A stretch of 64,000 bases of DNA from Onchocerca lupi (GCA_028564675.1 JAOVVO010000299.1:29318-93317), one strand, 5' to 3'; positions 50,140 through 63,225 are shown, counted from the first letter of the stretch. Numbers and translations are program-made. The notes: generated by a model from the sequence alone, not told the origin.

Positions 50140-53100
50140 ATGACGAGTGGTATTTACGATGCTAATTTGCAGCAAAATTTATTGTTTGATAAGGTCGTCA
50201 ATGAAGTATGCTTTTTTTACAAAAAAAAAAAAAAAAAAAAAAAAAAAGAAAAGAAAAGAAGAAAGGAAAAAAAAAAACTAAAAGCAGTATATTCAAATTT
50301 TCCTTTTAAGAAATCACGCATTAAATTACGATATTTTGAATTAAAAAGTCTTGTATTACTTTAAAAAATTTTAAATCAAAAAATCTATATACTGCTGAAT
50401 GTAATTTTGGAATCAAACAGAGTAATATGCCATGTAAGAAAATTTGGTTGAAAGAAATCACATTATCCCCATATGATTCATTTCCAAAAAGTTGCGATTG
50501 ATTTATGATTTCCGACGAATGTTGCGCAAAAATACTATGTCCGTAATTTGTGAGTGGAAAATAAGTAATTATTTGAGATTACATATTTCTTTTATTTATT
50601 AAGAGATGCAACGATTAGATCTGCTTGTTGTTTAACGACTAGAAAATCAGAACACTTTATTTTTAACGTGACCGATCTATATTCTTCTTCGGAAGCTTTG
50701 GCATATTAATTAGAAATAATATTCGAATTTCCATAAATTTTTGGCTAATTTTTCAGAGAATCCCAAGAATTCTCAGGAGAAAATAGATGTGAATTTTCAT
50801 ATCAAATTTAATGATTTACGAAACAAAAATTAGTCTTTTCTTTTTATACTTTCAGTTCAATCAAGCAAAGATGAATGATTCACGAAGTACCACTGAAGCT
50901 GAAGAAGGATCAATAAATGATGATGAGCATATTTATGCAAATGTTCAAGAAATGGAAGAAGAAAGTCGACGACAAGGGAAGCCACCCATTCCGAGTTCAG
51001 CCGAAGAACCATTTCGTGATGTTGGAAGCGGATGGTATGAATATCTCACAGATGCTGGAAGGTTTGATATCTTTATAAATTCTGCTTGAGAAAGTAACGG
51101 TTTTATGAATATTATTATATTTGTAATGATTCTTAAAAAATTTTATTAGTCAGATAAGAAACATTGCAGCATTTCACATATAGAGATGAGGAAATATTTG
51201 AAGTGAAATTTTAAAGCTTGAAGTGAAAATTCTATAAATTCTTTTCATTTTGTCTTCTTGCAGGTCTTATTTTTATAACCGTGAAACGGGTGATTGTCAT
51301 TGGAAACCACCACGCTTTCTGAAACCAGCTTTGGAAATAATCAGTTTGGTAAATGGTCTAAGCAACCAACAGAATATTCCTCTGCATAGTGAAGCGGAAT
51401 CGATAAATGATCTTTCGGTGTCATGTCCGGAACCTCATCCGACTATATCTACTGTTTGTTTTGTGATTACTTGCTGATTATATTGTAACAATTTGCATTC
51501 CATTTGTAGTTCAAGTAACAGTTATTTCTAGTAGCTATAAACGAATGAAGGATGCAGTATTAGCATGCTTAATTAGATTTAGCCGCAGCACATTATTATC
51601 CATCTAACGAATAGAAGATAATTCTGAAATGTCCATATAATTGTAATGTAAAAATGATCTAACTAGTTGTATTGTCTACGTTTAATTTTATTATTCATAT
51701 AAAATTCTAGGAATGTTTTCATGTTAAAATCAGATTAGACTTTTGATAGATTTTATATAACTTTCATTGAAGATAAAAGAATTCTGCTGCTTAGGCAAAA
51801 CCAGATGATAGTATCAGCGATGAGAATAGTAAATCAGGTGCGGTTTGGACAGCATTAAGCATACGTAATAAAATTGCGGAAAAACGAATGTCGATACAAA
51901 CAATAACTCAGGAACTTCAAGCTGCAGCTGCTGGACATTTACATTCATATAAATCAAATGAGGAAATTGGCATTGATATGAATTCTCTTTTAGGTAAATT
52001 TGTTTTTGAAAATTCGAGAACAATTTAAATGTTGACAAAATTCGAATCGGAAAGTTGTTGATTTCTTTTTCTTACAAATGAAAATAAAGTTTACATTATT
52101 TTTTGAAACAATCTTCTGTGGTTTCATTAATCGCTATGATACACTATATATAATTCTATCTGATATATGAATTCTATCTCGATGTTTGTTATTTTCATTT
52201 TTTGATGAAAAATCATTCTTATTTTTCAGTTCCTAAAGCTCTTGGCAGCGAACCGTGTTCTAGTAGTTATCTTAATCGTTTGCCATCTAGAAACATTACA
52301 CATAAATCGATCAAATGTGGAACAATGGAAAGGGTTTGTATTGATGATTGGATTTAATTATTAGCAATTGCTTGACATATTTCGGTCGTTAGATTGCAAA
52401 TAAATTTATCATTAAGTAAAGGAATAATTATACTCTTTTTAGAGACAAAACCAATTGTTGCTGATTTATTTTAATCTAAAGTGTATTCCTAATAAATTCA
52501 GCTTGGTCATTTGATTATATAGGTTGAAAATCATTTGATCAGATCACGCTGAATTACATCTAAATATTTTCAGTTTATATAAGCCATTATATACTACTTC
52601 GTGGCAGAAATCAGGTTTCCAGGTATCCGTAGCCTAACAAGTAGATAGATTAAACAGAATCCAATCAACTAATTGTCACTTTTGAGAATGTTATTTGCGG
52701 CTTTTTTTAAAATACATAATCTTGGTACCATCATCAACCATGAGATAGTTATGCTGTCTCACTATCATCGCCTATTCATTCATTAGAATGGAATTGATTA
52801 AATATTCTATTTCTATTCAGACTATTGAACGGCTGTGCTGATATGCAAATTTATTTCTTTTCTTTTTCCATACTTTTCTTTCTTGCCTTTATCTGCTTCT
52901 TAAATAGCGCTTTCTATTTTATGTTAATTAAATGAACTTTTCAGTGTAAAGTGGCAGATGCAGGAATACGACTAAAAAAAAAGGAATGGACATCCTGTTA
53001 TCTTTTTCTTTCTTCTGCTCATATCATATTTTACAAGGATGAACGAAGTGCTGAGGTATTTTCAAAAAAATGAACAACTAACATTTCTTTAAAACAAGCT

Positions 53101-56037
53101 ATGGGATGAGGTAAAATGATTTAATCGAAATGATTTTACAGAAATTAGGTCGTCATTATGAAGCGCCGTTGGGTATGTGTGATCTTCGAGGAGCAGCGGT
53201 GATGTGGGCGAATGAAAAAGATAAACGTAGGAAACACATTTTTCAGGTAGATTTTTTGCAGACATAGCATAAAATTGATTATATTTACATATGGTTCGTT
53301 TTTGCATAAAACTGATTATATGTACATATAGTTCGTTTTTTTTCTTACAGAACGCTGATTACCTTAACGCCAATACTTTTATAGCATCATCGTCCTTTTC
53401 AGTAAAAAATTAATTCGTCTAGCGGAATGGTAGTTTTCAGGTGTCTACCATCGTGCTTAAATTTTAAAGCTGTTCCAAATCAAACAATTATATGATATTA
53501 CAGCTTGAACTAACAGATGGCACGACTTATTACTTTAGTGCAGCAAATACTCAGGATGTGAATGGATGGTTCCATGCAATGCGCCAAGTTGTATCGAAAT
53601 TGGTGTGTCTAAATTTTAGTACAGTCATTTTTTCCCCTTCGCAGTTTTTTATATATATCATATAATACTAGCTAGATAGCTAGTATCTATTATTTCATAT
53701 TAAGCACAATGATTAACTTGATGAATTTGCTTACATTATAATTTGCTTTCCCACTGTTAAATATTCAAGTTGAATTTTTGTATTCATGTCATTCATGGTT
53801 AAAAAAATCTTAATTTTTCAGCCACGTCCTGATGCATATCCGACACCGGTATTAGAGAGAGGTTTAACTACTGTTGGTTTAATGCGAAATCCAAGCAATT
53901 TGTCATATTCCTCGAGATCACTTAGTATTGGCCAAACACGGCGTTCTTTTAAGAAATCGAAAGCCTTGGGAAAAGGTTATTTTTTCTTGCACTTAATAAA
54001 GATCAAAATTTCTTGAAAGAATACATCTTATATGCAAACTTTTTTTTTTTTAAAATTTATTCCATTTTTATTTTAGGTTCAGATGTTGCAGTAGCGAGCG
54101 ATGAGAAAAAACGTGCTGATATTGAAGAAACAAGGCTCACGCGTGAGTCAATCATTGAGAAACTAAAACGGTTTTTCCGATCGAGACCATCCATAGAAAG
54201 TCTGAAAGAGAAAGGCATTTATAAACGTTAGTTCTCAAATTTTATTTATATTTATGTTTTTCTTTGTATTTACGATTCATATGTGAATTAAGGGTTTGAA
54301 ATTATAATAAAGATCTGCTTTAGAATAACAACAGTACAATTATGCATTTTTCGCATTATACGTAGCGAACTGAAACAAATTCTGTTATCAACTAATTTTT
54401 AATGAGCTAACATAATTTCAAAATAAATACAGGATTTGAAAAAAGAACTTATGGCATATCAAGATTTATTATCTTTACTGATCACTGTCAGTCATCACTT
54501 ATAAATATCAAAGATGTAGCTCTGGGTATGCATGATGATAGCAGTAATGATAGGTTTGTTGTGGTCATCAATGTTATTGAGACGTAGTCACTCTAAACTT
54601 CGAAGTTTCTTCAGATGCAAGTGAAAAAATTATAATAAATATTTAAAAAAGCGATTAAATGTTGTGAAGCTTGAAACAATATATTTTTAGCAGAACCCGT
54701 TTTTGGAAGTACATTGGCTGCAATTTGTCATCATGAACAAACGACAGTTCCACGTTTTATCCAACTAGTTACGGAAGTGATCGAGTCGAAAGGCCTCGAT
54801 ACAGATGGTCTTTATCGGGTTAGTGGTAATCTTTCATCAATTCAAAGGATTCGATGCCAGGTTGATCAAGGTAATTAATATTTTTTATCTCACTCTCCTT
54901 AGAAATATCACGGCTGCATATAAGTATAAGCCATTTTCGATTTCTTGGACTATTAGTATTAATTATTCTATTTTAATGTATGTGGAAATTATAGATATTG
55001 TGAAAAGATGTTTTTGCTTTATATGAAGCCTCCGGCAATATGTTCTTCATTGTTTTAACAATGCTTAATGGTTGTTATTCCTGCATGTCTAAGTGTCCCA
55101 ACCGGGAATGACTTTATGAGAAGACATAATTCATCAAACATCAAAATTTCAGAAAAATATGTTGCTTTATTGGCAGAAGATGATGTTCATGTTTTAACAG
55201 GAGCTTTAAAACTGTTTTTTCGCGAATTATCAGAACCAATCTTCCCAGCTAATCTGGCCAAGGATTTCATTTACGCCAATCGTAAGTGATCTATTACATC
55301 GATGTCTTGCTCATTTTCTTTTCATCATTTTTTATTAATTCCTTGGTTCGGTCAAATTTTAAATTCAGGGTTGCCTAAAGGAGAAGGAAAATTAAAAGCA
55401 TTTGATGATTTATTGAATAAACTGCCACTGGTCAATCGAGAAACACTCAAGGTTCTGTTTGGACATCTCATACGGTCAGTTCAGAGTTCCTTTTCCTTTT
55501 TTTTTTTTTTTTTATTTTCATTTTTAAATATTCTAGTAGTGATATTTATAACTGAATGATTATAAATGATTTACAGTTCGATGGATTTTTCGATTGGAAA
55601 ACTTTAAATAATTAAGAAATTTTAAGCCATCTAAAATATAAGCTACAATAATAATGACATATAAAATAATGTAGTTACATCATTAATTAGGTTATAGCCG
55701 CTTGTTAATGTCTTTCAAACACTTCGACATTTTCAGAGTTGCAAACCATGCGGATAAAAATCGGATGGAAATTCACAATTTGGCAATCATGTTTGGTCCA
55801 TCTCTCTTCAGTAGTGGTATTAATGAGATCCGTGATGATAGTAAAAAGAGAAGTAATTCGAAAAAAGGGAAAGTTGCTAATAAAAAATTAAAAGAAAAGC
55901 CAACCGGTGTGCAGAGCAATTCGCATCTTGCCTATAATATGATTATGCAGGGACAAACAGTAGAATTTCTTTTGAAAGAATTTAAACGATTTCCATCGAT
56001 GCAGCCGCAGCAACAGTCATCTGTATGTCGTAGTTAG
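50140..56037 (+). CDS. WW-PH-RhoGAP protein (ARHGAP12/15/27-like), 699 aa
   Basis: Fourteen exons join in phase: 50140-50205, 50856-51061, 51264-51453, 51795-51993, 52230-52333, 52945-53055, 53142-53246, 53504-53602, 53822-53975, 54077-54226, 54691-54870, 55153-55281, 55369-55474 and 55737-56037. A WW domain lies at about 79-110 (GWYEYL to WKPP) and a PH domain at about 250-360 (ending GWFHAM). The linker RFFRSRPSIESLKEKGIYK is diagnostic of the ARHGAP9/12/15/27 group. The RhoGAP domain spans about 464-660, with the arginine finger in GLYRVSG (Arg about 504) and KNRMEIHNLAIMFGPSLF. It should stimulate GTP hydrolysis by Rac/Rho-type GTPases at membranes. No SH3 domain is seen. A lysine-rich insert sits inside the GAP domain after GPSLF. 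The start could instead be the ATG at 50871. From memory, C. elegans tag-325 (C38D4.5) is a candidate orthologue. Confidence 0.9.
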
Positions 56038-58010
56038 TCTTGATTTATGCTGTTGTTTGATTCTTTTTCATTCTTCATTAATTCTACATTTAAGCAGTCT
56101 AGAAGTGGGATTTTAAATAATTAGCAAATGCTCTGAGCTATAATTTATTTAGATAGTTGATTTGAAATATCGAACATCCCTGTTCTCTAGAAGCATATTC
56201 CTCATTTTTCTTTAGGAGATGATTATAAACGGTGAATTTTAAAATTAAGGGGATTTTTACTGGGATATATAAAGTTTTAAATCGTATTAATCTTTCATAA
56301 ATCTGTTCCAAAAATTATTAGGCTAAACAATATAGATGATGAGCTTTTCATGTTGTTGCCTTTCATAATCATTTCACCTCTCATTTCCTTTTTGTGATTC
56401 CATTATTTGTCTCTTCAAATATTCGATTTTAGCTGGGATATTTTTTATGCACATATTTTTTGAGATAAGTTATAATCTTTCTAGGTTATTTGTATATAGT
56501 CATTGTAATGTGTTTTTTTTTAGAAATAAGAATCATTATTTAATGTTTACTGTTTTAAACTTGTTCTATTATTTAGTCATTCGCAATCTTTATTTAACCT
56601 ATATATAAATGATTGGTTTTTTTGAGGTAATTACTTTAGACACTTGTTTTCTTTGCATTCCAATCTTTTCTTTGCCATTCTATTGTTAGACATTCGACAT
56701 ATTATTTTTAAATTACATTTTATGAGCTAGGTTTGCCTTCTGTCTAGCTTATAACACAATTTCAAGAAAATTCCATTTAAAAATAATTGAAAATTGCAGA
56801 AGAAAATATATATGGATACATTGCCCTAGGTGAAACTGATTCTGTGTTGTTATTCATTGATTCCTGGTTCGGAGAGTTTTCTGTTCTCACGCACTGCTTC
56901 TCCCTCCCTTCTTCTAAATTTTGAAAAATTCGCAGTGAAACAGGATGGAATAAAAAGAAAAGAAAGATTAAAAGGGCAAAGGAGTATCTTCTGGAAGTAT
57001 TGTGATGTTTGATTCGTTTTTTTCTTCATAATATTTCTTGGAGTTTATGTTAGAGAGTTGGGGTAAGGTTTTATTTGGTTAAATCACTAGTGCAGTTTGC
57101 AGTCGTTCCTTATAGTACGTCTTTCGATTCTTCAATCCAACAATGATAATGCTAAATTGAATTAAATTTTTTTTTTGAATTTAAGTTCTCCATTTTATTT
57201 TCCCTGCATTAGTTATTCAGTTGCATTTTATTCTTTCTCTTGTTGCAAATGGTTGTGATAACAAAAAAGTATGCTTTCTGGATTGATCCTACGTGCTTAT
57301 TTTTTTTTTGCTTGAACTTCAAACTCAGTTAATGTTCCTAAAAAGTTTTGTAGCGTATTTGAATTTAAATACGCGGTTAAAATGTCTCATATTTGTCACA
57401 AGTTATTTGATGTATTAAACATTTCGAGTTAATTTGCCTTATAGGTCTTTTTGGGTTTCAGAATTGGTCCTTTTTTTCTCTATAATTTCTCCGGCGACAA
57501 ATTTTTTTATTTTGCATTGTTTAATTATTTGTTTTTCTTAAGAAAAATTAAAATTTTCAAATAAATATCTTTTCTTATCTTTCGATACAGTCGATAAAAT
57601 AATTTGAACGGTCGTTGTACTGTTTATTTTACAGTAGTTAGATAATTTAAAGATATGGGAATATATTAGAAAGCTGGGGACATTAAAAACTTGGAGAAAT
57701 TTTTCCTAGATGACTGAAAAATTGATAGAAAACACGGTAGAATTGATAGAAAACAAAATTGATAGAAAACAATTGATAGAAAACACGGTAGATTTTACAG
57801 TGATTAGCTTTTGATGGACTGTTGGTGTTGGAAACTCGGAATAACTTTCCAATTAATGAAAATATTGAGATTAAAATTATATAAATATTAAACACTATTG
57901 TGTTATGAATTAGGAAGATTTTCATTGAGCATATTCAACTTTATCATCCTCCATTTCCAATCTTTTTGCATGTATCATTTGGAATTTGTTAAGAAAAGAG
58001 AAAATGGAGA
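56038..58010. other. RhoGAP 3' flank and intergenic DNA
   Basis: T-rich DNA probably including the RhoGAP 3' UTR. It contains the small tandem repeat at 57720-57795. A 60-codon plus-strand frame at 56830-57012 has no recognised features. Nothing else is seen. Confidence 0.45.
57720..57795. repeat. Short tandem repeat (ATTGATAGAAAACA units)
   Basis: Four imperfect copies of an ATTGATAGAAAACA unit occur, two of them followed by CGGTAGA. There is no reading frame of note. Confidence 0.85.
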
Positions 58011-58196
58011 TTCTTCGTATTGTTTCTACAAACAGAATTTCATCTATTGTTGATATATATGCAAATTTGAGTTAATCTATATAGCCGATTATATGGTAGA
58101 GAATGGATATGGTAAAAAACTCAAGAAAAATCAAATATTTCAAAATTTTATTTCATGAAGTTATTTGAAGAGATGTTAATTGGACTTTATTAAACT

Positions 58197-60333
58197 ATGA
58201 AAAAGAAACATTTCGAATGTTTCCTGTCACAGATTGAAACATTTCAAAATCTCAAAGTACAATACGAGCAATATTCAACGAGTGTTGAACTTGCAGGTAA
58301 GCATTTCTTATCCACCTATATTTGAGATAAACTATTTAGAATTAAACTACATTCTTGATAGATTTGATATATTCACCGAATAATTTTACAAAACATCACC
58401 AGGCGATATGTTGTTCTGGAAATTCGAACAATTCTGAAATTCCCATTTACGTTATTGAAGAATTTGTTGATGTTTGTGTTTTCTTTGTTCATGAACAGAA
58501 AAAATTTTTGTTATATAGGTTTTATGTGAATATTAGTTGATACCATTCAATGGGAGGTTTTTTTTTTCACACTCATCAGTTAATTTTGAAAGACATTCTG
58601 AAGCATTTTTTCATATTTTAATATATTTCAATAGAATTCCTAAGGCATTGCTTTTTAGAATATTTTACTGAACATCTTAAGGCACTGCAAAAATTAATTT
58701 TTGTGACTACAACAATAGTTATATCTCACTAATGGTTTCACTTTTTTCGGAATATTTTGAATCATCCGTTGGTTTAGTATCTTTACTAGTACTTAACTAA
58801 CGGATGACTTAAAGTATTCCGAATCTTTCTCGGGATTTCGATTTCTCTTTCATTCTGGCATGCAGATAAATTTTCTGTAAAAGGCATATTCTATTGAATT
58901 TATAAATTAATTCTCATGCGAAATTTGCTTCCCCAAGAAAAATTTTAAATAGTATAGTCATAATTTTTATAAAACCTTCATGTAACGTTTTTATTAGTTT
59001 TGATTAATTTCAACTTGGCCATATGAAAGTCATAAGTTTTTATGTTTAAATTCAGTTTATGGCTTCATAAATTAATTTGTGACTGAATGAAATGAATGGC
59101 AAAATTTTGTTTCTTCTTTTTTTTTTTTTTTTTTTTTCTATTGCAGAGGCAATCCTGAATGCAATCACAGAAGAAGGATGTCTTGACGGTTGCACTGTAG
59201 CGGATTTGGGTTGTGGCCCTGGTATACTGCTTCTGGGAGCAGTTAAACTCGGTGCAAGGTGGATATTTCAAATCTAAGGAATTAACTTATATACATATAA
59301 GATATAGCAATCCTATAAATATCTCAGAAATTCTAATTTTGGAAAATGAAGAATATTTTATGAAGGAAAGTATTATTAAAGCATTTGCAGTTATGGATTA
59401 GGTGTTGAAATTGATGAAGAAGCAATCGGTATTTGTCAAAGTAATATTGAACGTTGTAATTTGGAAAGAAGCATTGATGTGATTTGCTTAGATGTTACGA
59501 AAAATATCAGTGTTTTAAAGCCGATCTTTGATACTGTTATTATGAATCCACCGTTCGGCACTAAAAATAATGCAGGTGATTATTCTATCCAATTATTATA
59601 CGATCCATCCTGATAACTTCTAGCAAAAAGAAAAAATTATGTTTAAAATTGTGCAAAGAGAAAATTATTGTCATAAATATGCTTTTTTGTCTTTACTGCT
59701 AGAAGTTATCAGGACGGACCATTTAATATAATGCTTAAGCTTAAATATAATCAAGCTGTATACGAGATGCAGCCTGACATCTACTTGCTTCCTCCCCAAA
59801 AAGAAAAAAAAAAAAGAGAACATAGAGTATAAGTCTCCCAGTGTTATGTGTGCTTCAGTTCGAATTACGATAGTCACAGTGATATATTCTTATTTTTAAA
59901 TTTCTTCATTTCACTTCACTACTGTCAGATTTGTGAAAATTTTATTATATGAAACGGTTAATTATTAATTGTATGATACTTTCATTCTAAATTTTTGTGA
60001 TATTTGCATATATCAGAATATTGAAAAAGGATTGACTGAATAAAATAATAAAGTGAATTAATGATTTCAGGCATAGATTTGCATTTTGTCAAAGCCGGTT
60101 TATCGATTCTAAAGAAGAACGGAAAACTTTTCTCGTTACATAAAAGTAGTACAAGGCAATATATTGCTAAATTTGTCTCTCAGAAATTATCTGGCATCAA
60201 TGGTGAATGTATCGCAGAACTTCATTGGAATTTACCTGCAACATATGCATATCATAGGCGAAAGTCTGTGGACATAGAAGTTGATTTATGGCAGTTCTCT
60301 TTTGATTCCGAAAATATTTCTACAAATAAATAA
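58197..60333 (+). CDS. metl-5: METTL5-type 18S rRNA N6-adenosine methyltransferase, 219 aa
   Basis: Four exons (58197-58296, 59147-59258, 59391-59575, 60071-60333) join in phase. The protein begins MKKKHFECFLSQIETF, close in layout to animal METTL5. EQYSTS follows, then the SAM-binding motif DLGCGPG (residues about 53-59), GVEIDEEA (motif II) and the catalytic NPPF (about 123-126) followed by GTKNN. METTL5, with its partner TRMT112, adds m6A to one adenosine of 18S rRNA in the decoding centre. Length matches the family (about 209-220 aa). Introns 1 and 3 each carry a foldback repeat (58747-58822 and 59608-59714). The promoter and first-exon region is partly copied in inverted orientation at 61507-61722. 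Confidence 0.94.
58747..58822. repeat. Inverted repeat (about 30-base arms) in METTL5 intron 1
   Basis: Arms 58747-58776 and 58793-58822 pair imperfectly. The shared cores are TCATCCGTT and CGGAATA, with a 16-base spacer. It resembles a small foldback element; no target-site duplication was established. Confidence 0.75.
59608..59714. repeat. Inverted repeat (18-base perfect arms) in METTL5 intron 3
   Basis: TCCTGATAACTTCTAGCA at 59608-59625 is the exact reverse complement of 59697-59714, with 71 bases between. Partial pairing extends outward several bases. It may be a miniature inverted-repeat element. Confidence 0.85.
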
Positions 60334-60799
60334 TATTTATTTATTCTTTGCTTTATTGTAGGAATGGGAGCAGATATGGAAGAGAGAGATCAATTAGCTT
60401 GAATTTTAGAAAACTATCACTTTTCTCTCAAGTATTAGAAGCAAACTATTATTTTTGACTTAATATTCGGCAAAGTTTTTTTTTTTTTTCATTTCGTTTT
60501 CAGTGTGGTTATTGCTTGATGAATAAGTATTTCTGTTGGTTATTGTTATTGCTAGCTATTTTTGGTTAAGAATGAAATAAAAGCTGCATAATTTGCCCAC
60601 TCAATCATGTTTTCTTCTGCTATTTCAGAAGTATCACTTTCTGTTGAACTCATATCACTTGATGAGTATGCTTCTGAAAGCGATTTGTCAATTAAACATC
60701 GATGTTTACAACGGCTTCTTTCTTTTGATCACTCTGAAAGAAGAAATGGATTCTCACCTTAAAATATTTAAACAAAAAATTTCCTAAAAACATATTTTT
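60334..60799. other. METTL5 3' flank
   Basis: This holds the probable 3' UTR. An AATAAA lies at 60576-60581, 243 bases past the stop, which is somewhat far. No other gene is seen. Confidence 0.4.
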
Positions 60800-61450
60800 A
60801 AAATTAAATAATTTTATACACAAAATATGTGCGCTCTGTTGGATAATTCTTAATCCAGTAGAGCGCACATTTGGAATCTGACCATAGGGTAACATGATTT
60901 TAGTGAATATAAATCATTTCCAAGTGTTTCATCACAAACTGATCTGCTTTCACTCCATTCAATATGGATAACAATTTCATTCTGGGTACTGATATGCCCT
61001 TAATTAAAGTGATTCGAGACTTGGCATAAATGAGAAATGAATTTGGATTTTTGTTCTTTTGATTAAGTGCATAGATAGTGCTGCGATACACAACATTTGA
61101 AACATCTGTAAATACATGAATTTCGGTTTGTGGTGAAGATGTTATCGTCATTCTGGGTAAATCTATTACATTTGTTGGCCAATTCTTAATGAGTGAGTTC
61201 CAATGTTGTCCCTCTTCTTCGTTCAAAACTTGATCGCATGCTTTGTTTCCTTTCCAGATATGTTGGATAAAAAATTTGAATTGTATCATTGGAGGAACCA
61301 AAAAACCTAATGGGTCATATTTTGTTTTGAAGAATGGTCCCATGCTAATTTACAACCACATCAAAACATTTCCGCTTACAGCTAATAAAGCCATTAATCT
61401 TGTGCTTGTAAAACTGTCACTATCTTTGAATTCAATTAAACTGTCGTAAC
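60800..61450 (-). mobile_element. Broken BEL/Pao LTR-retrotransposon pol fragment
   Basis: On the minus strand, 61343-60900 reads 147 codons with the BEL/Pao pol signature between reverse transcriptase and RNase H. YDPLGFLVPP comes first, then a lysine/tryptophan-rich stretch, HVFTDVS, AKSR and PRMKLL. A frameshift near 60900 continues the match into WSDSKCALYWI and nearby residues. Upstream of 61343 the match continues in another frame with an in-frame stop. The element lacks the rest of pol, gag and LTRs as far as can be seen, so it is a dead fragment. It sits next to the inverted METTL5 5' copy. Confidence 0.85.
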
Positions 61451-61506
61451 ATTTTTTTCTTTGTTAACAATTTTCTTCTTCAAATTATTTCAACATCAAT
61501 TGTTCT

Positions 61507-61722
61507 TTCAATCTGAGTCAGGAAACATTCAAAATAGTTTAATAGTTTACTAACTTCCAATTAACATCTCTTTAAATAACCTCATGGAATAAACTTTTGG
61601 AATATTTGATTTTTCTTGAAAGTTTCTTATCATATCCATTTTGTATCATATAATCAGCTACATAGATTACTCAAATTTGCAAATATATCGAGAACAGATG
61701 AAGTTCTATTTGCAGAAACGAT
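61507..61722 (-). pseudogene. Inverted partial copy of the METTL5 promoter and first exon
   Basis: The reverse complement of this segment aligns with 58020-58240 along its length. The shared region covers the 5' flank of METTL5 and about the first fifteen codons. Landmarks include GAGATGTTAATTGGA and GAATGTTTCCTG. The position of the ATG is changed to ATT and several bases are lost nearby, so the copy cannot start translation as METTL5 does. Similarity ends beyond about 61507, shortly before the BEL/Pao fragment. No other METTL5 exon was found here. Confidence 0.8.
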
Positions 61723-63051
61723 ATCATCTCAGTGTCGATTTTTCTCAAAGTGATTTTTTCTAATCGAAAAATGTTACGTATCAAACATTTCAGGATTCCG
61801 AATTTTTATCAAAACTTTTTGCAAAATTATGTCGGAAAATTCATGTAGGAGAATTGTGAACAAAAATGGTTTATTGCCTTGAAAATAATTAAACTTGATT
61901 TATTACGAATAAGCTGAATATCCTACGATTTTATTCAAGTGTATGCACTTCTGCTCTCATATAATGCTTCCTCGACTTGTAGAAATGAATGTGATACGCA
62001 CCGTATGACAAAAATTCTCAATAAAAGCGACAAAGTTTATGAGATTACTTGATATTGATCCGGATTGTTGATGAATGTGAAATTTGACATCAAGCAAATC
62101 ATAAATATGCTTTGAAGAAACAAATCATAAGTGTAGTAGAAAAAGTTGGTGAATTTGATTTCTTATTTCACTTTTCCGCTCTGATTTCGTTCCCATTATT
62201 CAGATTAAAAGTAAATTTGAAATCTTAATTCGATTGTAAAAGAATTTTTCTTCTCTTTGTTACACAAAAAAATTATTTGCACCAGATTTTATAAAAAATT
62301 CAATTCTTAAATTATAAAATCTTTTCAAAATTCCTTCAATTTTTTACACGTAAATTAATGAGGAATCATTATTACTATTTGTTTAATAATATCCGAGCGA
62401 TATCATTTTAAGAAATCAAGAATTGCCTCTTTGTAAATAAATCAGGCCTTTTAGTTTCGGTTAGTGATGAGCAATGTTAATTAGAAACATTTAATTTTCA
62501 CAACGAAATTTCAAATAAATGAAAATACTGAACCTTTTCAATGCGATTCAATTGTTTTGTTTGCAGTTCTCCTTGTCGCAACAAATTTGGGCGTTGTTGG
62601 AATTCGTAACTTCGATCGTGTACTATACCCATATAGATGTAATTGAGATTCAGGAATTATATATCGGTTCAAAAACTGACTGCATTCAGATATTAATTTT
62701 TTTGGCAAATAATTTCAAATTTTAATTCTAAATCTCTCTTGAAAAGATCAAAACTTCAAAGGAACAAAATTTCAAAAATTCGACTAAATTCAAACATGAA
62801 GTATATAAATTTGATTAAGTTTTTAAAATTTTCTATCAAAGAACAGTTTTTCATCGTTCTTTGGCGATGAATTTACATATTGGATTAGTGTAAAAACTCT
62901 CCCGTGATTTCATGCTATTCTGAATTAAGAATTAGGTGACGATTTCTGGATTATTCACGAGCGATGCTGCATTGATAGTTAGAATTCGTATAAAACTATG
63001 ATTTTCTGATGTAACTAAAAAAAATTTTAGAAGGCGGTTGATGGTTATAAT
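61723..63051. other. Gene-free stretch
   Basis: AT-rich DNA with short frames only. A weak continuation of the METTL5 5'-flank similarity may extend to about 61790. No coding series or RNA gene is seen. Confidence 0.45.
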
Positions 63052-63225
63052 TTGAGTCGCATGTTCTCATGGGCACTATGACTGAAGTATGTCCTTATTG
63101 CAAGGCTCTGAAATTTGATTGAGAAACGAAAGGAATATGTTGCACTGCCGGGCAAATTAAACAGCCCTAACATAAAGAATCTATGCTTGCGAATATACCG
63201 CGAATCAAAGCATTTCATATCTAAC
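63052..63225 (+). mobile_element. Degraded Helitron fragment, second copy
   Basis: The plus strand reads MGTMTEVCPYCKALKF, then after a stop ETKGICC and GQIKQP. In a shifted frame it gives YRESKHFISN. This matches the order in Helitron proteins: CxxC pair, ET, CC, G, then the S-K/R-H-F motif that opens the Helitron_like_N region. It is the inverted partner of the fragment at 4630-4815 and is equally broken. It keeps both cysteine clusters, of which copy one has lost a cysteine. Confidence 0.7.

Noticed and set aside
60593..60787. 64-codon plus-strand frame downstream of METTL5
   Set aside because: No domain or splice context, and it sits beside the antisense BEL/Pao fragment, which explains the sequence just after it.
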